Position numbers and translations under genes: made by a program
In this document: piece by piece, positions 49,087 to 58,057 of the stretch
Layout: every line of letters begins with the position of its first letter
How positions within the stretch are numbered: position 1 is the first letter of the stretch
Notes under the pieces: generated by a model
What the model saw: only the letters and a program-made list of their open reading frames with translations
Databases searched by the model: none
What the model was told of the DNA's origin: nothing
DNA from: Myxococcales bacterium
Lineage (GTDB): Bacteria; Myxococcota; Polyangia; Nannocystales; Nannocystaceae
Assembly: GCA_016793465.1 (NCBI GenBank)
Contig: JAEUJW010000037.1
Location: 1 to 64,000, forward strand
Direction of reading: 5' to 3'
Length of the DNA: 64,000 bases

Positions 49087-51117
49087 ATGCGCTGTCTACG
49101 TTACCTCCCGCTGCCGTCGCTCCTGTGGGCCCTGCTCGCCTCCCCCGCCGCCCACGCCACGCCGTGGAAGGAGGACCAGGTGTTCTTCAGCGAGAACGCC
49201 AACGTCCCCTCGAGCAAGGTCGACGCCGCGGACCTCGACGGCGACGGCCTCATCGACCTCGTGTTCGCCAACGCCGCCGGCTACAACAAGGGCGATCCGG
49301 GCTCCCCGCAGCTCCAGCAGGCGTTCCGCAACAACGGCGCCGGCATGGAGGACATCAGCAGCAACGTCTTCATGGGGACCAAGTACAACGGCCGAGCGGT
49401 CAAGCTGCGCGACCTCGACAACGACGGCGACAACGACATCTTCCTCGGCACGACCTGGTTCACCCAGAGCCAGATGTTCCAGAACGACGGCGCCGGCACC
49501 TTCGCCAACGACCCGAGCAAGCTGCCGACGGCGACCATCAACGTCGGCGACGTCGAGGTCGGCGATGTCGACTTCGACGGCGACCTCGACATCGTGCTCG
49601 CCAACTGGGGCGACGACCCGATCGCCGACGGCGAGGTCGACGCCCCCGGCGCCGGCGGCGTGACCCTGCTGTGGACGCAGTCGGGCGAGCCCGGCACCAA
49701 GGGCGCCCTCAGCGAGGTCACCAAGACCCCGACGTCCGGCTCGTTCCTCGACAGCACCGGCGCGCGCATGCCCAACCTCGAGGTCATGTTCTCGTGGGAC
49801 CTCGACTTCGTCGACTTCGACAACGACTACGCGCTCGACCTCGCCATCTCGACCAAGGACCCCAACCGCAGCTTCCTTTTGTTCCACAACGACGGCCTCG
49901 GCAACTTCCAGGTCGTCAACGTCGACAACGTGCAGGGCAAGGCCAGCGTCGACGTCGAGCCGTGGGACCTCAACGGCGACAGCTTCCTCGACATCATCAC
50001 CCTGCAGGACGGTCAGAACCGCCGCAACCGCGTGCTCGTCAACGACGGCAACGGCGGCTTCGTGATCAACGCCGACATCTGGTCGCAGCTGCAGAACCCG
50101 CCGAGCTTCGACTTCGGCGTCGCCTTCGCCGACCCCGACATGGACGCCGACGCCGACATCGTGCTCGGCGCCTTCCAGAACGTCAACAAGTTCCCCGACC
50201 GCATGATGGTCAACGAGGCCGGCCTGCTCGTGCAGTACGACACCGGCATGCCCGCGCCCCTGCAGTTCCAGGCGCTCGAGCACACCAACGTGGCCGACCA
50301 GTCCGCCGGCACCTACTCGATCGTGCTCGCCGACCTCAACGCCGACACCAAGCTCGACATCGCCATGGCCCAGAACGAGAACGCCTTCGACAAGAAGGTG
50401 TTCCTCGCCACCGAAGAGGCGCTCGCCGACATCAACCCGCCGGTCATCGCCAACTACCAGAAGCTGCCGAACCCCTACGCCGCCAACCAGGAGCTGGTCG
50501 TCCGCGCCCGCGTGCACGACAACAAGTCGCCCCTGCAGCTGCACGACTTCCAGCTCAGCGACCCGCTCGGCTTCCCCTACATCGAGTCGTGGACCACCGA
50601 GCCCATGGACCCGCCCGAGCCCGGCCAGGTCGACTCCGGCCAGTGGTACGGCGAGTACCTGTGGCGCATCGCCTACACCCTGCCGAGCACCCCCGCCCTG
50701 TGGTGGCGCCTGTGCGCCATCGACGCGGCCGGCAACAAGTACTGCACCGAGATCGAGCGCATCGACTGCGACCCCGCCGACCCGGTGTGCTTCCCGCCGG
50801 ACCCGACCACCGGCGACGACTCCACCACGACCACCGGCGACGACTCGACCACGATGATCACCTCGATCACGACGCTCGAGACCGACGAGGACTCCGACAC
50901 CGACTCGACCACGGCCGACGACACCGGCCCGGTGCCGACCTCCACCGCGGTCGACCCGAGCACCACCACCACGGGCATCAGCGAGACCGACTCCGCGACC
51001 ACCGCCGGCCTCGACGACGACGGCTGCGGCTGCCGCACCGACGACAGCCCCGCCCGCAACCTCGCGGCCTCGCTCGCCCTGCTCGGCCTGCTCGGCATCC
51101 GCCGGCGCCGCCGCTGA
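49087..51117 (+). CDS. FG-GAP/VCBS repeat surface protein with MYXO-CTERM-like tail (copy 1)
   Basis: The 676-residue protein has a signal peptide (LPSLLWALLASPAAHA) and a series of FG-GAP/VCBS repeats with Asp-rich calcium loops (DLDGDGLIDLVFAN, DLDNDGDNDIFLG, DVDFDGDLDIVLANWG, DMDADADIVLGA). It then has a beta-sandwich-like domain (about 455-560), a Thr/Asp/Ser linker and the tail DDDGCGCRTDDSP-hydrophobic-RRRRR. Such beta-propellers occur in adhesins and secreted enzymes. It is the first of a tandem pair; a hairpin terminator follows. Its start shares the MRxLRYL...LPSLL pattern with copy 2. Confidence 0.88.
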   Translation: MRCLRYLPLPSLLWALLASPAAHATPWKEDQVFFSENANVPSSKVDAADLDGDGLIDLVFANAAGYNKGDPGSPQLQQAFRNNGAGMEDISSNVFMGTKYNGRAVKLRDLDNDGDNDIFLGTTWFTQSQMFQNDGAGTFANDPSKLPTATINVGDVEVGDVDFDGDLDIVLANWGDDPIADGEVDAPGAGGVTLLWTQSGEPGTKGALSEVTKTPTSGSFLDSTGARMPNLEVMFSWDLDFVDFDNDYALDLAISTKDPNRSFLLFHNDGLGNFQVVNVDNVQGKASVDVEPWDLNGDSFLDIITLQDGQNRRNRVLVNDGNGGFVINADIWSQLQNPPSFDFGVAFADPDMDADADIVLGAFQNVNKFPDRMMVNEAGLLVQYDTGMPAPLQFQALEHTNVADQSAGTYSIVLADLNADTKLDIAMAQNENAFDKKVFLATEEALADINPPVIANYQKLPNPYAANQELVVRARVHDNKSPLQLHDFQLSDPLGFPYIESWTTEPMDPPEPGQVDSGQWYGEYLWRIAYTLPSTPALWWRLCAIDAAGNKYCTEIERIDCDPADPVCFPPDPTTGDDSTTTTGDDSTTMITSITTLETDEDSDTDSTTADDTGPVPTSTAVDPSTTTTGISETDSATTAGLDDDGCGCRTDDSPARNLAASLALLGLLGIRRRRR

Positions 51118-51136
51118 TCTGTCCCTCGGGACATAA

Positions 51137-51180
51137 GACAGCGACCCTCCCCGCGAGGGCCGCTGTCTCCGCTTTAATAC
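51137..51180 (+). terminator. Terminator after FG-GAP copy 1
   Basis: GACAGCG (51137-51143) pairs with CGCTGTC (51161-51167), with an inner CCCTC/GAGGG stem. It is followed by TCCGCTTTAATAC. Confidence 0.6.
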
Positions 51181-51415
51181 GAATTGCGGGTTCGCCAGCG
51201 CCGAACGCCCACACGTGCGCACAACATTTCGCCCCTGCCCCGCCGCCAAACACGCGGACTTGCGCGCATGTCACCGTGACACCACAGCGGGGCTTTCAGG
51301 CAGCAGGCAGATCGTGCCCCGACGTCGCCTGAGCCTCCGCGCTGGACCGCCGGCCGGGGCCCCTAGGGCGAGCTTTGTCCGCCCTGCGATCGGCGAGCCG
51401 TGCTATGGAGGCGGC

Positions 51416-53548
51416 ATGCGCCGTCTCCGTTACCTGACCCTCCCCTCGCTCCTGTTGACGATGCTCGTCGCGCTCCCGGCCCATGCCGCGCCGTGGCTGC
51501 AGGACGCCGGCTTTGTCTCGCCCAACATCGACGGCGCCAAGGGCGACGCCGCCGACCTCGACGGCGACGGCAACATCGACCTCGTGTTCGCCAACACCAA
51601 GGGCTACAACAAGGGCGACCCGATGGGGTCCGACAAGCCCCAGCTCGCCTTCCTCAACATGGGCGGCGGCAGCTTCATGGACGTCAGCGACACGATCTTC
51701 GGGCCGGGCCAGTCGTTCAACGGCCGCGCGGTCAAGCTGCGCGACATCGACTACGACGGCGACAACGACATCATCCTCGGCACCACCTGGATCTCCCAGA
51801 GCCAGATCTTCATCAACGACGGCAACGGCGGCTTCACCAACGAGACCGCCACCCACCTGCCGCAGATGGTCGCCAGCATCGGCGACATCGAGGTCGGCGA
51901 CGTCGACTACGACGGCGACCTCGACCTCGCGCTGTCCAACTGGGGCAGCGACGTCGTCGACGAGCAGGCCGACGGCGCCCAGGCCGGCGGCGTGACCCTG
52001 CTGTGGAGCCAGATGGGCGGCCCGCTCGAGATCGGCGACCAGGGCACCGGCATGTTCGAGGACATCACCCCGTCCAACATGCCGAACACCGAGCTGCGCT
52101 GGTCGTGGGACCTCGAGTTCGTCGACATCGACAACGACTGGGACCTCGACCTCGTCATCTCCTGCTTCGCCTGCGACAAGAGCATCTACATCTACGGCAA
52201 CGACGGCACCGGCAAGTTCGCCAGCGTGCCCGCCGACAACGTCGCCGGCAAGGGCGCGGCCGACGTCGAGCCGCTCAACCTCGACGACGACGAGTACATC
52301 GACCTCGTCACCCTGCAGGACGGCCCCAACCGCCGCAACCGCGTGCTGCTCAACACCGGCAACGGCGGCTACACCATCAACCAGGACAACATCTGGCCGA
52401 ACCTCGAGAACCCGACCGCGTTCGACTTCGCCGGCGCGTTCTACGACTACGACTCGGACAACGACCCCGACCTGGTGATCGGCGCGTTCCAGACCGCCAC
52501 CAAGTACCCCGACCGCCTGATGGTCAACGACGGCGGCAAGCTCAGCCAGTGGGGCTCGGCCAACGTGCCGAAGTACCAGGCCCTCGAGCACACGCCCAAC
52601 CCGGCCAACGCCTCGCCGGGCACCTACCACATCACGCTCGCCGACTTCACCGGCGACCACAAGCTCGACATCGCCATGTCGCAGGCCGAGAACGCCGACA
52701 ACAAGCTGGTGTTCACCGCCACCGACGAGGTCGCCGCCGACACCGCCGCGCCGAAGTTCGTCAACATCGAGCCGCTCACCCTCGTCAAGTACGGCGAGCC
52801 CGGCTTCGTGCGCGTGCGCTGCCACGACAACAAGTCGCCGCTGCAGCTCCACGACTTCACCCAGACCGACGGCTTCCCCTACGTCGAGGGCTGGGGCGAG
52901 GACCCGGGCGACCCGGACCTCAACCCCGGCGACAAGTCCACCCCCGGCCAGTGGTACGGCGAGTACCTGTGGCGCATCACCTTCATGGTGCCCGACTCGG
53001 ACGTGTTCTTCTACCGCATCTGTGCCATCGACGCCGCCGGCAACAAGGCCTGCACGCCGGTCATGAACGTCCCCGTCGAGGGCGGCACCGAGACCGAGAC
53101 CGACAGCGAGACCGTCACCGACAGCATCACCGACGGCACCGTCTCGATGACCCAGGTCAGCGCCAGCGACTCGATGACCGAGACCGACAGCGCCTCGCTC
53201 ACCGACTCGATGACCAACACGATGACCAACACGATGACCAACACGATGTCGGACACCGACGGCACCGTGTCCGAGTCGAACAGCGACACCCCCGCGACCG
53301 TCTCGGACTCCAACTCGAACACCGAGCCGACCGAGAGCTTCACCGTCGGCGACAACGCCAGCGACTCGAACACCGACTCGGAGTCGAACTCGCAGTCGGA
53401 CTCCGAGACCGTCGCCAGCGCCAGCGACACCAGCAACCAGCTCGACGACGACGGCTGCGGCTGCCGCACCGACGACAGCCCGGCCCGCAACCTCGCGGCC
53501 TCGCTGGCCCTGCTCGGCCTGCTCGGCATCCGCCGCCGCCGCCGCTGA
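51416..53548 (+). CDS. FG-GAP/VCBS repeat surface protein with MYXO-CTERM-like tail (copy 2)
   Basis: The 710-residue paralogue of the previous gene has a signal peptide (LPSLLLTMLVALPAHA) and FG-GAP units (DLDGDGNIDLVFANTKGYNKGDP, DIDYDGDNDIILGTTWISQSQ, DVDYDGDLDLALSNWGSDV). The beta-sandwich part is shared with copy 1 (HDNKSPLQLHDF, GQWYGEYLWRI). The linker is longer and very rich in Ser, Thr and Asp (ETDSETVTDS, TNTMTNTMTNTM), and the final 35 residues match those of copy 1. ATG 51416 is preferred: the signal peptide begins there, and the longer frame upstream reads as non-coding. Both proteins are likely anchored at the surface through the same sorting route. Confidence 0.88.
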   Translation: MRRLRYLTLPSLLLTMLVALPAHAAPWLQDAGFVSPNIDGAKGDAADLDGDGNIDLVFANTKGYNKGDPMGSDKPQLAFLNMGGGSFMDVSDTIFGPGQSFNGRAVKLRDIDYDGDNDIILGTTWISQSQIFINDGNGGFTNETATHLPQMVASIGDIEVGDVDYDGDLDLALSNWGSDVVDEQADGAQAGGVTLLWSQMGGPLEIGDQGTGMFEDITPSNMPNTELRWSWDLEFVDIDNDWDLDLVISCFACDKSIYIYGNDGTGKFASVPADNVAGKGAADVEPLNLDDDEYIDLVTLQDGPNRRNRVLLNTGNGGYTINQDNIWPNLENPTAFDFAGAFYDYDSDNDPDLVIGAFQTATKYPDRLMVNDGGKLSQWGSANVPKYQALEHTPNPANASPGTYHITLADFTGDHKLDIAMSQAENADNKLVFTATDEVAADTAAPKFVNIEPLTLVKYGEPGFVRVRCHDNKSPLQLHDFTQTDGFPYVEGWGEDPGDPDLNPGDKSTPGQWYGEYLWRITFMVPDSDVFFYRICAIDAAGNKACTPVMNVPVEGGTETETDSETVTDSITDGTVSMTQVSASDSMTETDSASLTDSMTNTMTNTMTNTMSDTDGTVSESNSDTPATVSDSNSNTEPTESFTVGDNASDSNTDSESNSQSDSETVASASDTSNQLDDDGCGCRTDDSPARNLAASLALLGLLGIRRRRR
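53209..53244. repeat. 12-bp tandem repeat in the linker of FG-GAP copy 2
   Basis: GATGACCAACAC occurs three times exactly (53209-53220, 53221-53232, 53233-53244) and encodes the MTNT repeats. Copy-number change would alter linker length without a frameshift. Confidence 0.85.
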
Positions 53549-53567
53549 TCCCGGCGCTCGCCTCACC

Positions 53568-53613
53568 GCAGGGCCGCGCGGCGTTCGCCGCCGGCCCTGC
53601 GCCGCTTTCTTCG
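53568..53613 (+). terminator. Terminator after FG-GAP copy 2
   Basis: GCAGGGCCG (53568-53576) pairs with CGGCCCTGC (53592-53600) around an inner CGGCG-TT-CGCCG stem. GCCGCTTTCTTCG follows. Confidence 0.6.
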
Positions 53614-53625
53614 ATCACTCGAACC

Positions 53626-54780
53626 TCAGCCGCCCGAGTCGTCGTCCTCGGCCTCCGGCGGCGTCGCATCGTCGACGTCGTCGAGGTACCCGTGCGGCAG
53701 CGTGACCTTCTGCGGCGCCCCGCTCTTGCCGCGTACGGTCCGCGCCGCCGCGGCCGGGAACGGCTCCGTGGGGTCGATGCAGGCCGCCAGCGCCTCGAGC
53801 TCCGCGAGCGTGCGCACCCGCATCATCGCCCCGCGGTCGACCCCCGTTAATAAAAACCCCAGCGTGTACCACCCGACATGTTTAATCATCATGCGCATGC
53901 CGACGGGCTCCGTCGCCCAGGCGCACAGCGCCCGCGCATGCTCGAGCAGCGTCGCCCACACCTTCCCCAGGTTCGGCGATTCAGGCGGCGCCTCATTATT
54001 AAAGGCGGCGGACAGCTCGGCGAACAGCCACGGGCGGCCGAGGCACCCGCGCCCGACGATCACGCCGTCGCAGCCGGTCGTCCGCATCATCCGCAGGGCG
54101 TCGCCGGCCTCCCAGATGTCGCCGTTGCCGAGCACGGGGATCGTGCGCACGACCTGCTTCAAGCGTGCGATCGCCGCCCAGCGCGCCTCGCCCGAGTACA
54201 GCTGGGCAGCAGTGCGCGCGTGCAGGCCGACCGCGGCGCAGCCCTCGTCCTCGCCGATCTTCCCGGCATTTTCAAAGGTCACCAGGTCGTCGTCGACGCC
54301 GATGCGAAACTTCATGGTCACCGGCACCGCGCCGGCCGCCGTGACCGCGGCGCGGACGATCGCCCGCAGCAGGTTGCGCTTCACCGGGATCGCCGCGCCC
54401 CCGCCCTTGCGCGTCACCTTGCGCACCGGGCAGCCGAAGTTGAGGTCGATGTGGTCGACCCGCCCCTCGCCGACCAGCCAGCGCACGGCCTCGCCGACGG
54501 TCGTCGGATCGACCCCGTAGAGCTGCAGGCTGCGCGGCGACTCGTCGGGCTCGAAGCCCGCCAGCGCCAGCGTCTTGCGGTCGCCGCGGACGAGGCCCCC
54601 CGCGGTGATCATCTCGCTGACATAAAGCCCCGCCCCGTGGCGCCGGCACAGCGCCCGGAACGGCGCGTTGGTGATGCCCGCCATCGGCGCCAGCACCACC
54701 GGCGGCCACACCGAGTGCGGTCCGATTCGCAGCGGCCGAAACTCCCCGGGCGCGGCCCGCACCATGTCCTGTCCGTCCAT
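53626..54780 (-). CDS. dus: tRNA-dihydrouridine synthase (DusB type)
   Basis: The 384-residue FMN enzyme reduces uridine to dihydrouridine in tRNA. Blocks: PVVLAPMAGITNAPFRALCRRHGAGLYVSEMITAGGL, LQLYGVDP, HIDLNFGCPVRKVTRKGGGAA with catalytic Cys117, VPVTMKFRIGVDDD, LHARTAAQLYSGEARW, VLGNGDIWEAGDALRMMRTTGCDGVIVGRGCLGRPWLF. The C-terminal part has A/T-only codon runs (LLTGV, LIKHV, NNE). It follows kamA after a 36-bp A/T-rich spacer on the same strand. Confidence 0.95.
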   Translation of the reverse strand: MDGQDMVRAAPGEFRPLRIGPHSVWPPVVLAPMAGITNAPFRALCRRHGAGLYVSEMITAGGLVRGDRKTLALAGFEPDESPRSLQLYGVDPTTVGEAVRWLVGEGRVDHIDLNFGCPVRKVTRKGGGAAIPVKRNLLRAIVRAAVTAAGAVPVTMKFRIGVDDDLVTFENAGKIGEDEGCAAVGLHARTAAQLYSGEARWAAIARLKQVVRTIPVLGNGDIWEAGDALRMMRTTGCDGVIVGRGCLGRPWLFAELSAAFNNEAPPESPNLGKVWATLLEHARALCAWATEPVGMRMMIKHVGWYTLGFLLTGVDRGAMMRVRTLAELEALAACIDPTEPFPAAAARTVRGKSGAPQKVTLPHGYLDDVDDATPPEAEDDDSGG

Positions 54781-54789
54781 GTGTGCGGG

Positions 54790-54815
54790 TTTTAATTAAT
54801 TAAAATAATTATTTT
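54790..54815. other. 26-bp A/T-only spacer made of two overlapping palindromes
   Basis: TTTTAATTAATTAAAA (54790-54805) and AAAATAATTATTTT (54802-54815) are both perfect palindromes sharing AAAA. The block sits between the kamA stop (54817) and the dus start (54780) in a region otherwise above 70 percent GC. It could hold a promoter UP-like element, a nucleoid-protein site, or a weak structure that opens the RNA for dus translation. Confidence 0.7.
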
Positions 54816-54816
54816 C

Positions 54817-56226
54817 TCAACGCGCCCGCGCCCGCGCAGCCGTGATCGCCTCTTCCAGCATCGCGTCGTGCTGCGTCGGGTCGGCCCAGCGCGCCCGACC
54901 CGCCTCCGGCAGCGCGTCGATCGGGTCGAAGTAGCAGTAGTAGGCCGCCGCGTTGACGTTCGGGCTGCGGTACACCGAGATGCCGGTCTCCGGGTTGTAG
55001 TGCTCGAACGAGTGCACGTCGCGCTTGCCCCCGCCGCCCGGCGCGTCGACCACGAACACCGGACTATTAAAGCCCGCGGTCGAGCCGCGCACCTGCTTCT
55101 CGAGCTCGATGGCCGAGCCCACCGTGGTCCGCAGGTCCTCGACCCCGCGCACGAGGTCGTGCACGTACACGTAGTAGGCGTGCACGTTCAGGTACCCCAT
55201 GCGTTTGATGAGCAGCCGCATGGTCTCGGGCGTGTCGTTGACGCCGCGCTGCAGCACCGTCTGGTTGCGCACGAACACGCCGGCCTCGCACAGCCGGTCC
55301 ATCGCCCGCTGGGTGATCTGCGTCAGCTCGGTCGGGTGCCCGAAGTGCGTGTGCAGCACGACCTCCTTGTGCAGCTTGCGCCCGCGCTCGACCACCCCGA
55401 CGAGCGCCTGGAACCACGCGTCGTCGGTCAGGATCTTCTGCGGCATCACGGCCGGGCCCTTGGTCGCGAAGCGCATGCGCCGGATGTTCGGCATGGCGAG
55501 CAGGCGCTCGCCGATGGTCGTGATGTGCTCGGCCCGCAGGTTGTAGGCGTCGCCGCCGCTGATGACGATGTCCTCGAGCTCCGGCCGCGAGGCGATATAA
55601 TTGAACGCCGCCTCCCAGCGGTCGTGCGTCGGCTTCAGGCTGACCTTCTCGACCTGCTCGGTGTCGGTGCCGACCGCGTACGAGCGCGTGCAGAACCGGC
55701 AGTACACCGGGCAGGTGTCGAGCGCGAGGAACAGCGCCTTGTCGGGGTAGCGATGCGTGAGGCCCGGCACCGGCGCGTCGGCCTGCTCGTGCAGCGAGTC
55801 GAGGTCGAGCTTGGGGTGATCCGGCAGCAGCCCCGAGCCCAGCGGGATGAACTGTCGGCGCAGCGGATCCTCGTACGGCCGCGACCAGTCGATCAGGCTC
55901 AGCATGTACGGCGAGACCCGCAGGCTCATCGGCGCTTTGATAAAGCCCTCGCGCGCGTCGGCGATGAAGCCCGGCGTCACCAGGCCCTCGACCACGTCGA
56001 GCAGCTTCTCCGGCTTAATAATCGTGTGCTTGCTCTGCCACTTGTGATCGAGGAACGTCGCCTCGTCGATGTCACGATAGGCGGGGATCCGCCGCCAGAA
56101 GTCGCCGCCCAGCAGATCACGGTGGGCCAGCGCCTCCGGCGGCGCCGGGGGCTTGTGGGTCGGATCGGGGTGGCTCCCCTTCGTCACCAGCGGCAACTTC
56201 GTGGTCTGCGGCACGCGTGCGTCCAT
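54817..56226 (-). CDS. kamA: Lysine 2,3-aminomutase (radical SAM, PLP)
   Basis: The 469-residue enzyme converts L-lysine to beta-lysine with a radical SAM cluster and PLP. The cluster motif is DTCPVYCRFCTRSYAVG (Cys 172, 176, 179). KamA blocks include PLGSGLLPDHPKLDLDSLHEQADAPVPGLTHRYPDKALFLALDTCPVYC, ELEDIVISGGDAYNL, VLHTHFGHPTELT, FVRNQTVLQRGVNDTPETMRLL and AYYVYVHDLVRGVEDLRTTVGSA. The length fits KamA rather than the shorter EpmB enzyme. ATG 56226 is chosen because homologous sequence starts there. Lysine degradation or osmolyte synthesis are possible roles. Confidence 0.93.
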   Translation of the reverse strand: MDARVPQTTKLPLVTKGSHPDPTHKPPAPPEALAHRDLLGGDFWRRIPAYRDIDEATFLDHKWQSKHTIIKPEKLLDVVEGLVTPGFIADAREGFIKAPMSLRVSPYMLSLIDWSRPYEDPLRRQFIPLGSGLLPDHPKLDLDSLHEQADAPVPGLTHRYPDKALFLALDTCPVYCRFCTRSYAVGTDTEQVEKVSLKPTHDRWEAAFNYIASRPELEDIVISGGDAYNLRAEHITTIGERLLAMPNIRRMRFATKGPAVMPQKILTDDAWFQALVGVVERGRKLHKEVVLHTHFGHPTELTQITQRAMDRLCEAGVFVRNQTVLQRGVNDTPETMRLLIKRMGYLNVHAYYVYVHDLVRGVEDLRTTVGSAIELEKQVRGSTAGFNSPVFVVDAPGGGGKRDVHSFEHYNPETGISVYRSPNVNAAAYYCYFDPIDALPEAGRARWADPTQHDAMLEEAITAARARAR

Positions 56227-56391
56227 GGGGCGGTGGTGTAGTCCAGATCCCCGCGCGGCGCCGGTCCGTCGCGCACTTCGCAGCAATCCCTCAAAAGCCC
56301 CGGCGCGTGGCCCCACTCACGCGTCCGGCCCCGGCGCGACCCCGTTCGCACCGGCGCGCACGCCGACGTCCGGGCGCCTCGCTCGCCGCGC

Positions 56392-56397
56392 TACACT
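56392..56397 (+). promoter_or_regulatory. -10-like TACACT before the DNA polymerase gene
   Basis: TACACT is 9 nt before ATG 56407. The same hexamer appears before the lipoprotein gene at 34765. Confidence 0.42.
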
Positions 56398-56406
56398 CCC
56401 GGGCTC

Positions 56407-58053
56407 ATGCCGCAGCCCCCGCCGTCGCTCGCGCCGTGGCCCGCCCCCGCGGTCGAGCACGTCCGCGACGACGAGGCCCTCGCCCGCGCGCTCGCGACCG
56501 TCGGCGCCGACGTGCTCGGCCTGGTCGTCCTGCTCGCCGCCCCCCACCCCGACCTCCCCCGTGAGGCCGCCCACGACCCCCGCCGCGTGCGCGCCGACCT
56601 GCTCGCCCTCGCCTGCGACGGCCGCGTCCTCATCCTCCACCTCGCCTGCCTCACCAGCCTGCTGCCGCTGCAGGCCGTGCTCGACGGCCGCGGCTGCCCC
56701 GCCCCCTACGTGGTGTTCCACGGGGCGCAGTTCGCCCTCCACGTGCTCGCGCGCCTCGGCCTGCGCCCGCGCCGGTTCGGCTGCACGCACGTCGCCGCGA
56801 CCCTGCTGTGCGAGGGCGTGCAGGCCCGCCACGACGCCCTCAGCCTCGCGCGCCAGGTCGAGGCCGCGCTCGCCCGCGGCCTGCCCGGCGACCTCGACGG
56901 CGGCCAGGTCACCCCGGCGATCGCCCGCCTGCCCGTGCTCGCCGCCGCCGCCGACAGCCTCGTCCCGCTATTAAAAGCGTTGACCCCGCCGCTCCGCGAG
57001 GCCGGCCTCAATCGCGTCTACGACCTCGAGTGCCGCCTGCTCCCGTCGGTGCTCGCCATGGAGGACGCCGGCGTCGGCTTCGACGCCGAGGCCTTCGCCA
57101 GGATCTCCGCCGGCTGGCAGCGCGAGAAGGACAGCAAACCCGGCCCCGAGCGCACCGCCCAGCTCGACAAGCTGCTCTCGACCTACGCCCACTGGCCGCG
57201 CGACTTCCTGGCCGACGACGGCCGCCTCCACCCTCACCTCCACCCGCTCGCCACCGACTCCGGCCGCTTCGCCTGCTCGCAGCCCAACCTCCAGCAGGTC
57301 CCCGCCGAGCACACCGCGCCCGGCATGCGCGCCTGCTTCGTGCCGGCCCCCGGCCACGCGCTCATCGTCGCCGACTACGCCCAGATCGAGCTGCGCGTGG
57401 CCGCCGCCCTGGCCCCCTGCGAGGCCATGCGCAGGGTCTTCCGCGCCGGCCGCGACCCCCACCGCGCGACCGCCTCGACGCTCGCGCGCAAGCCCGAGGC
57501 CGAGGTCACCGCCCACGAGCGCAAGCTCGCCAAGGCCGTCAACTTCGGCTTCCTGTTCGGCATGGGCGCGCGCCGCTTCCAGGAGTACGCGAGGTCCAAC
57601 TACGGCCTCGAGCTCAGCCCCGCCGCCGCCCAGTCGGCCCGCGACGCGTTCTTCGCGACCTTCCCCGGCATCGCCGCCTGGCACCGACGGATCGGCAACC
57701 TCGAGCACCGCAGCCAGCGCGAGCCGATCACGGTGCAGACCACCCTCGGCCGCCGCAAGCGCTTCCAGCCCGGCCACTTCAGCTTTAACGCCGCCCTCAA
57801 CATCCCCGTCCAGGGCACCGCCGCCGAGGGCTTTAAAAGGGCGATGATCGACCTGCACGCCGCGCTGCAAACGATCGGCGGCCGCGGGATCCTGTGCGTG
57901 CACGACGAGTACATCGCCGAGGTCCCCGAGGACCGCGCCGAAGAAGCCCGCGCCATCGTCCAGCAGACCATGGAGGCCGCGATGGCCAGCGTCGTCCCCC
58001 ACGTCCCCATCGTCGCCGACGCCCGCGTCGCCCGCTCGTGGGCCGAGAAGTGA
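56407..58053 (+). CDS. Family A DNA polymerase with degenerate exonuclease domain
   Basis: The 548-residue protein has the PolA polymerase core. Motif A is LIVADYAQIELR (Asp323). The O-helix motif B is RKLAKAVNFGFLFGMG (Arg372, Lys376, Phe380), with Phe384 where E. coli Pol I has Tyr766. Motif C is VHDEYIAE. The N-terminal 200 residues have the strand pattern of a 3'-5' exonuclease domain (VLILHLACLTSLLPL, YVVFHGAQFALHVLARLGL, FGCTHVAATLLCEG). The DxE, Asp and later Asp metal ligands are absent, so proofreading should be lost. It lacks a 5' nuclease domain and is shorter than cellular Pol I. It may act in repair or be of phage origin. Confidence 0.9.
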   Translation: MPQPPPSLAPWPAPAVEHVRDDEALARALATVGADVLGLVVLLAAPHPDLPREAAHDPRRVRADLLALACDGRVLILHLACLTSLLPLQAVLDGRGCPAPYVVFHGAQFALHVLARLGLRPRRFGCTHVAATLLCEGVQARHDALSLARQVEAALARGLPGDLDGGQVTPAIARLPVLAAAADSLVPLLKALTPPLREAGLNRVYDLECRLLPSVLAMEDAGVGFDAEAFARISAGWQREKDSKPGPERTAQLDKLLSTYAHWPRDFLADDGRLHPHLHPLATDSGRFACSQPNLQQVPAEHTAPGMRACFVPAPGHALIVADYAQIELRVAAALAPCEAMRRVFRAGRDPHRATASTLARKPEAEVTAHERKLAKAVNFGFLFGMGARRFQEYARSNYGLELSPAAAQSARDAFFATFPGIAAWHRRIGNLEHRSQREPITVQTTLGRRKRFQPGHFSFNAALNIPVQGTAAEGFKRAMIDLHAALQTIGGRGILCVHDEYIAEVPEDRAEEARAIVQQTMEAAMASVVPHVPIVADARVARSWAEK

Positions 58054-58057
58054 CCGC

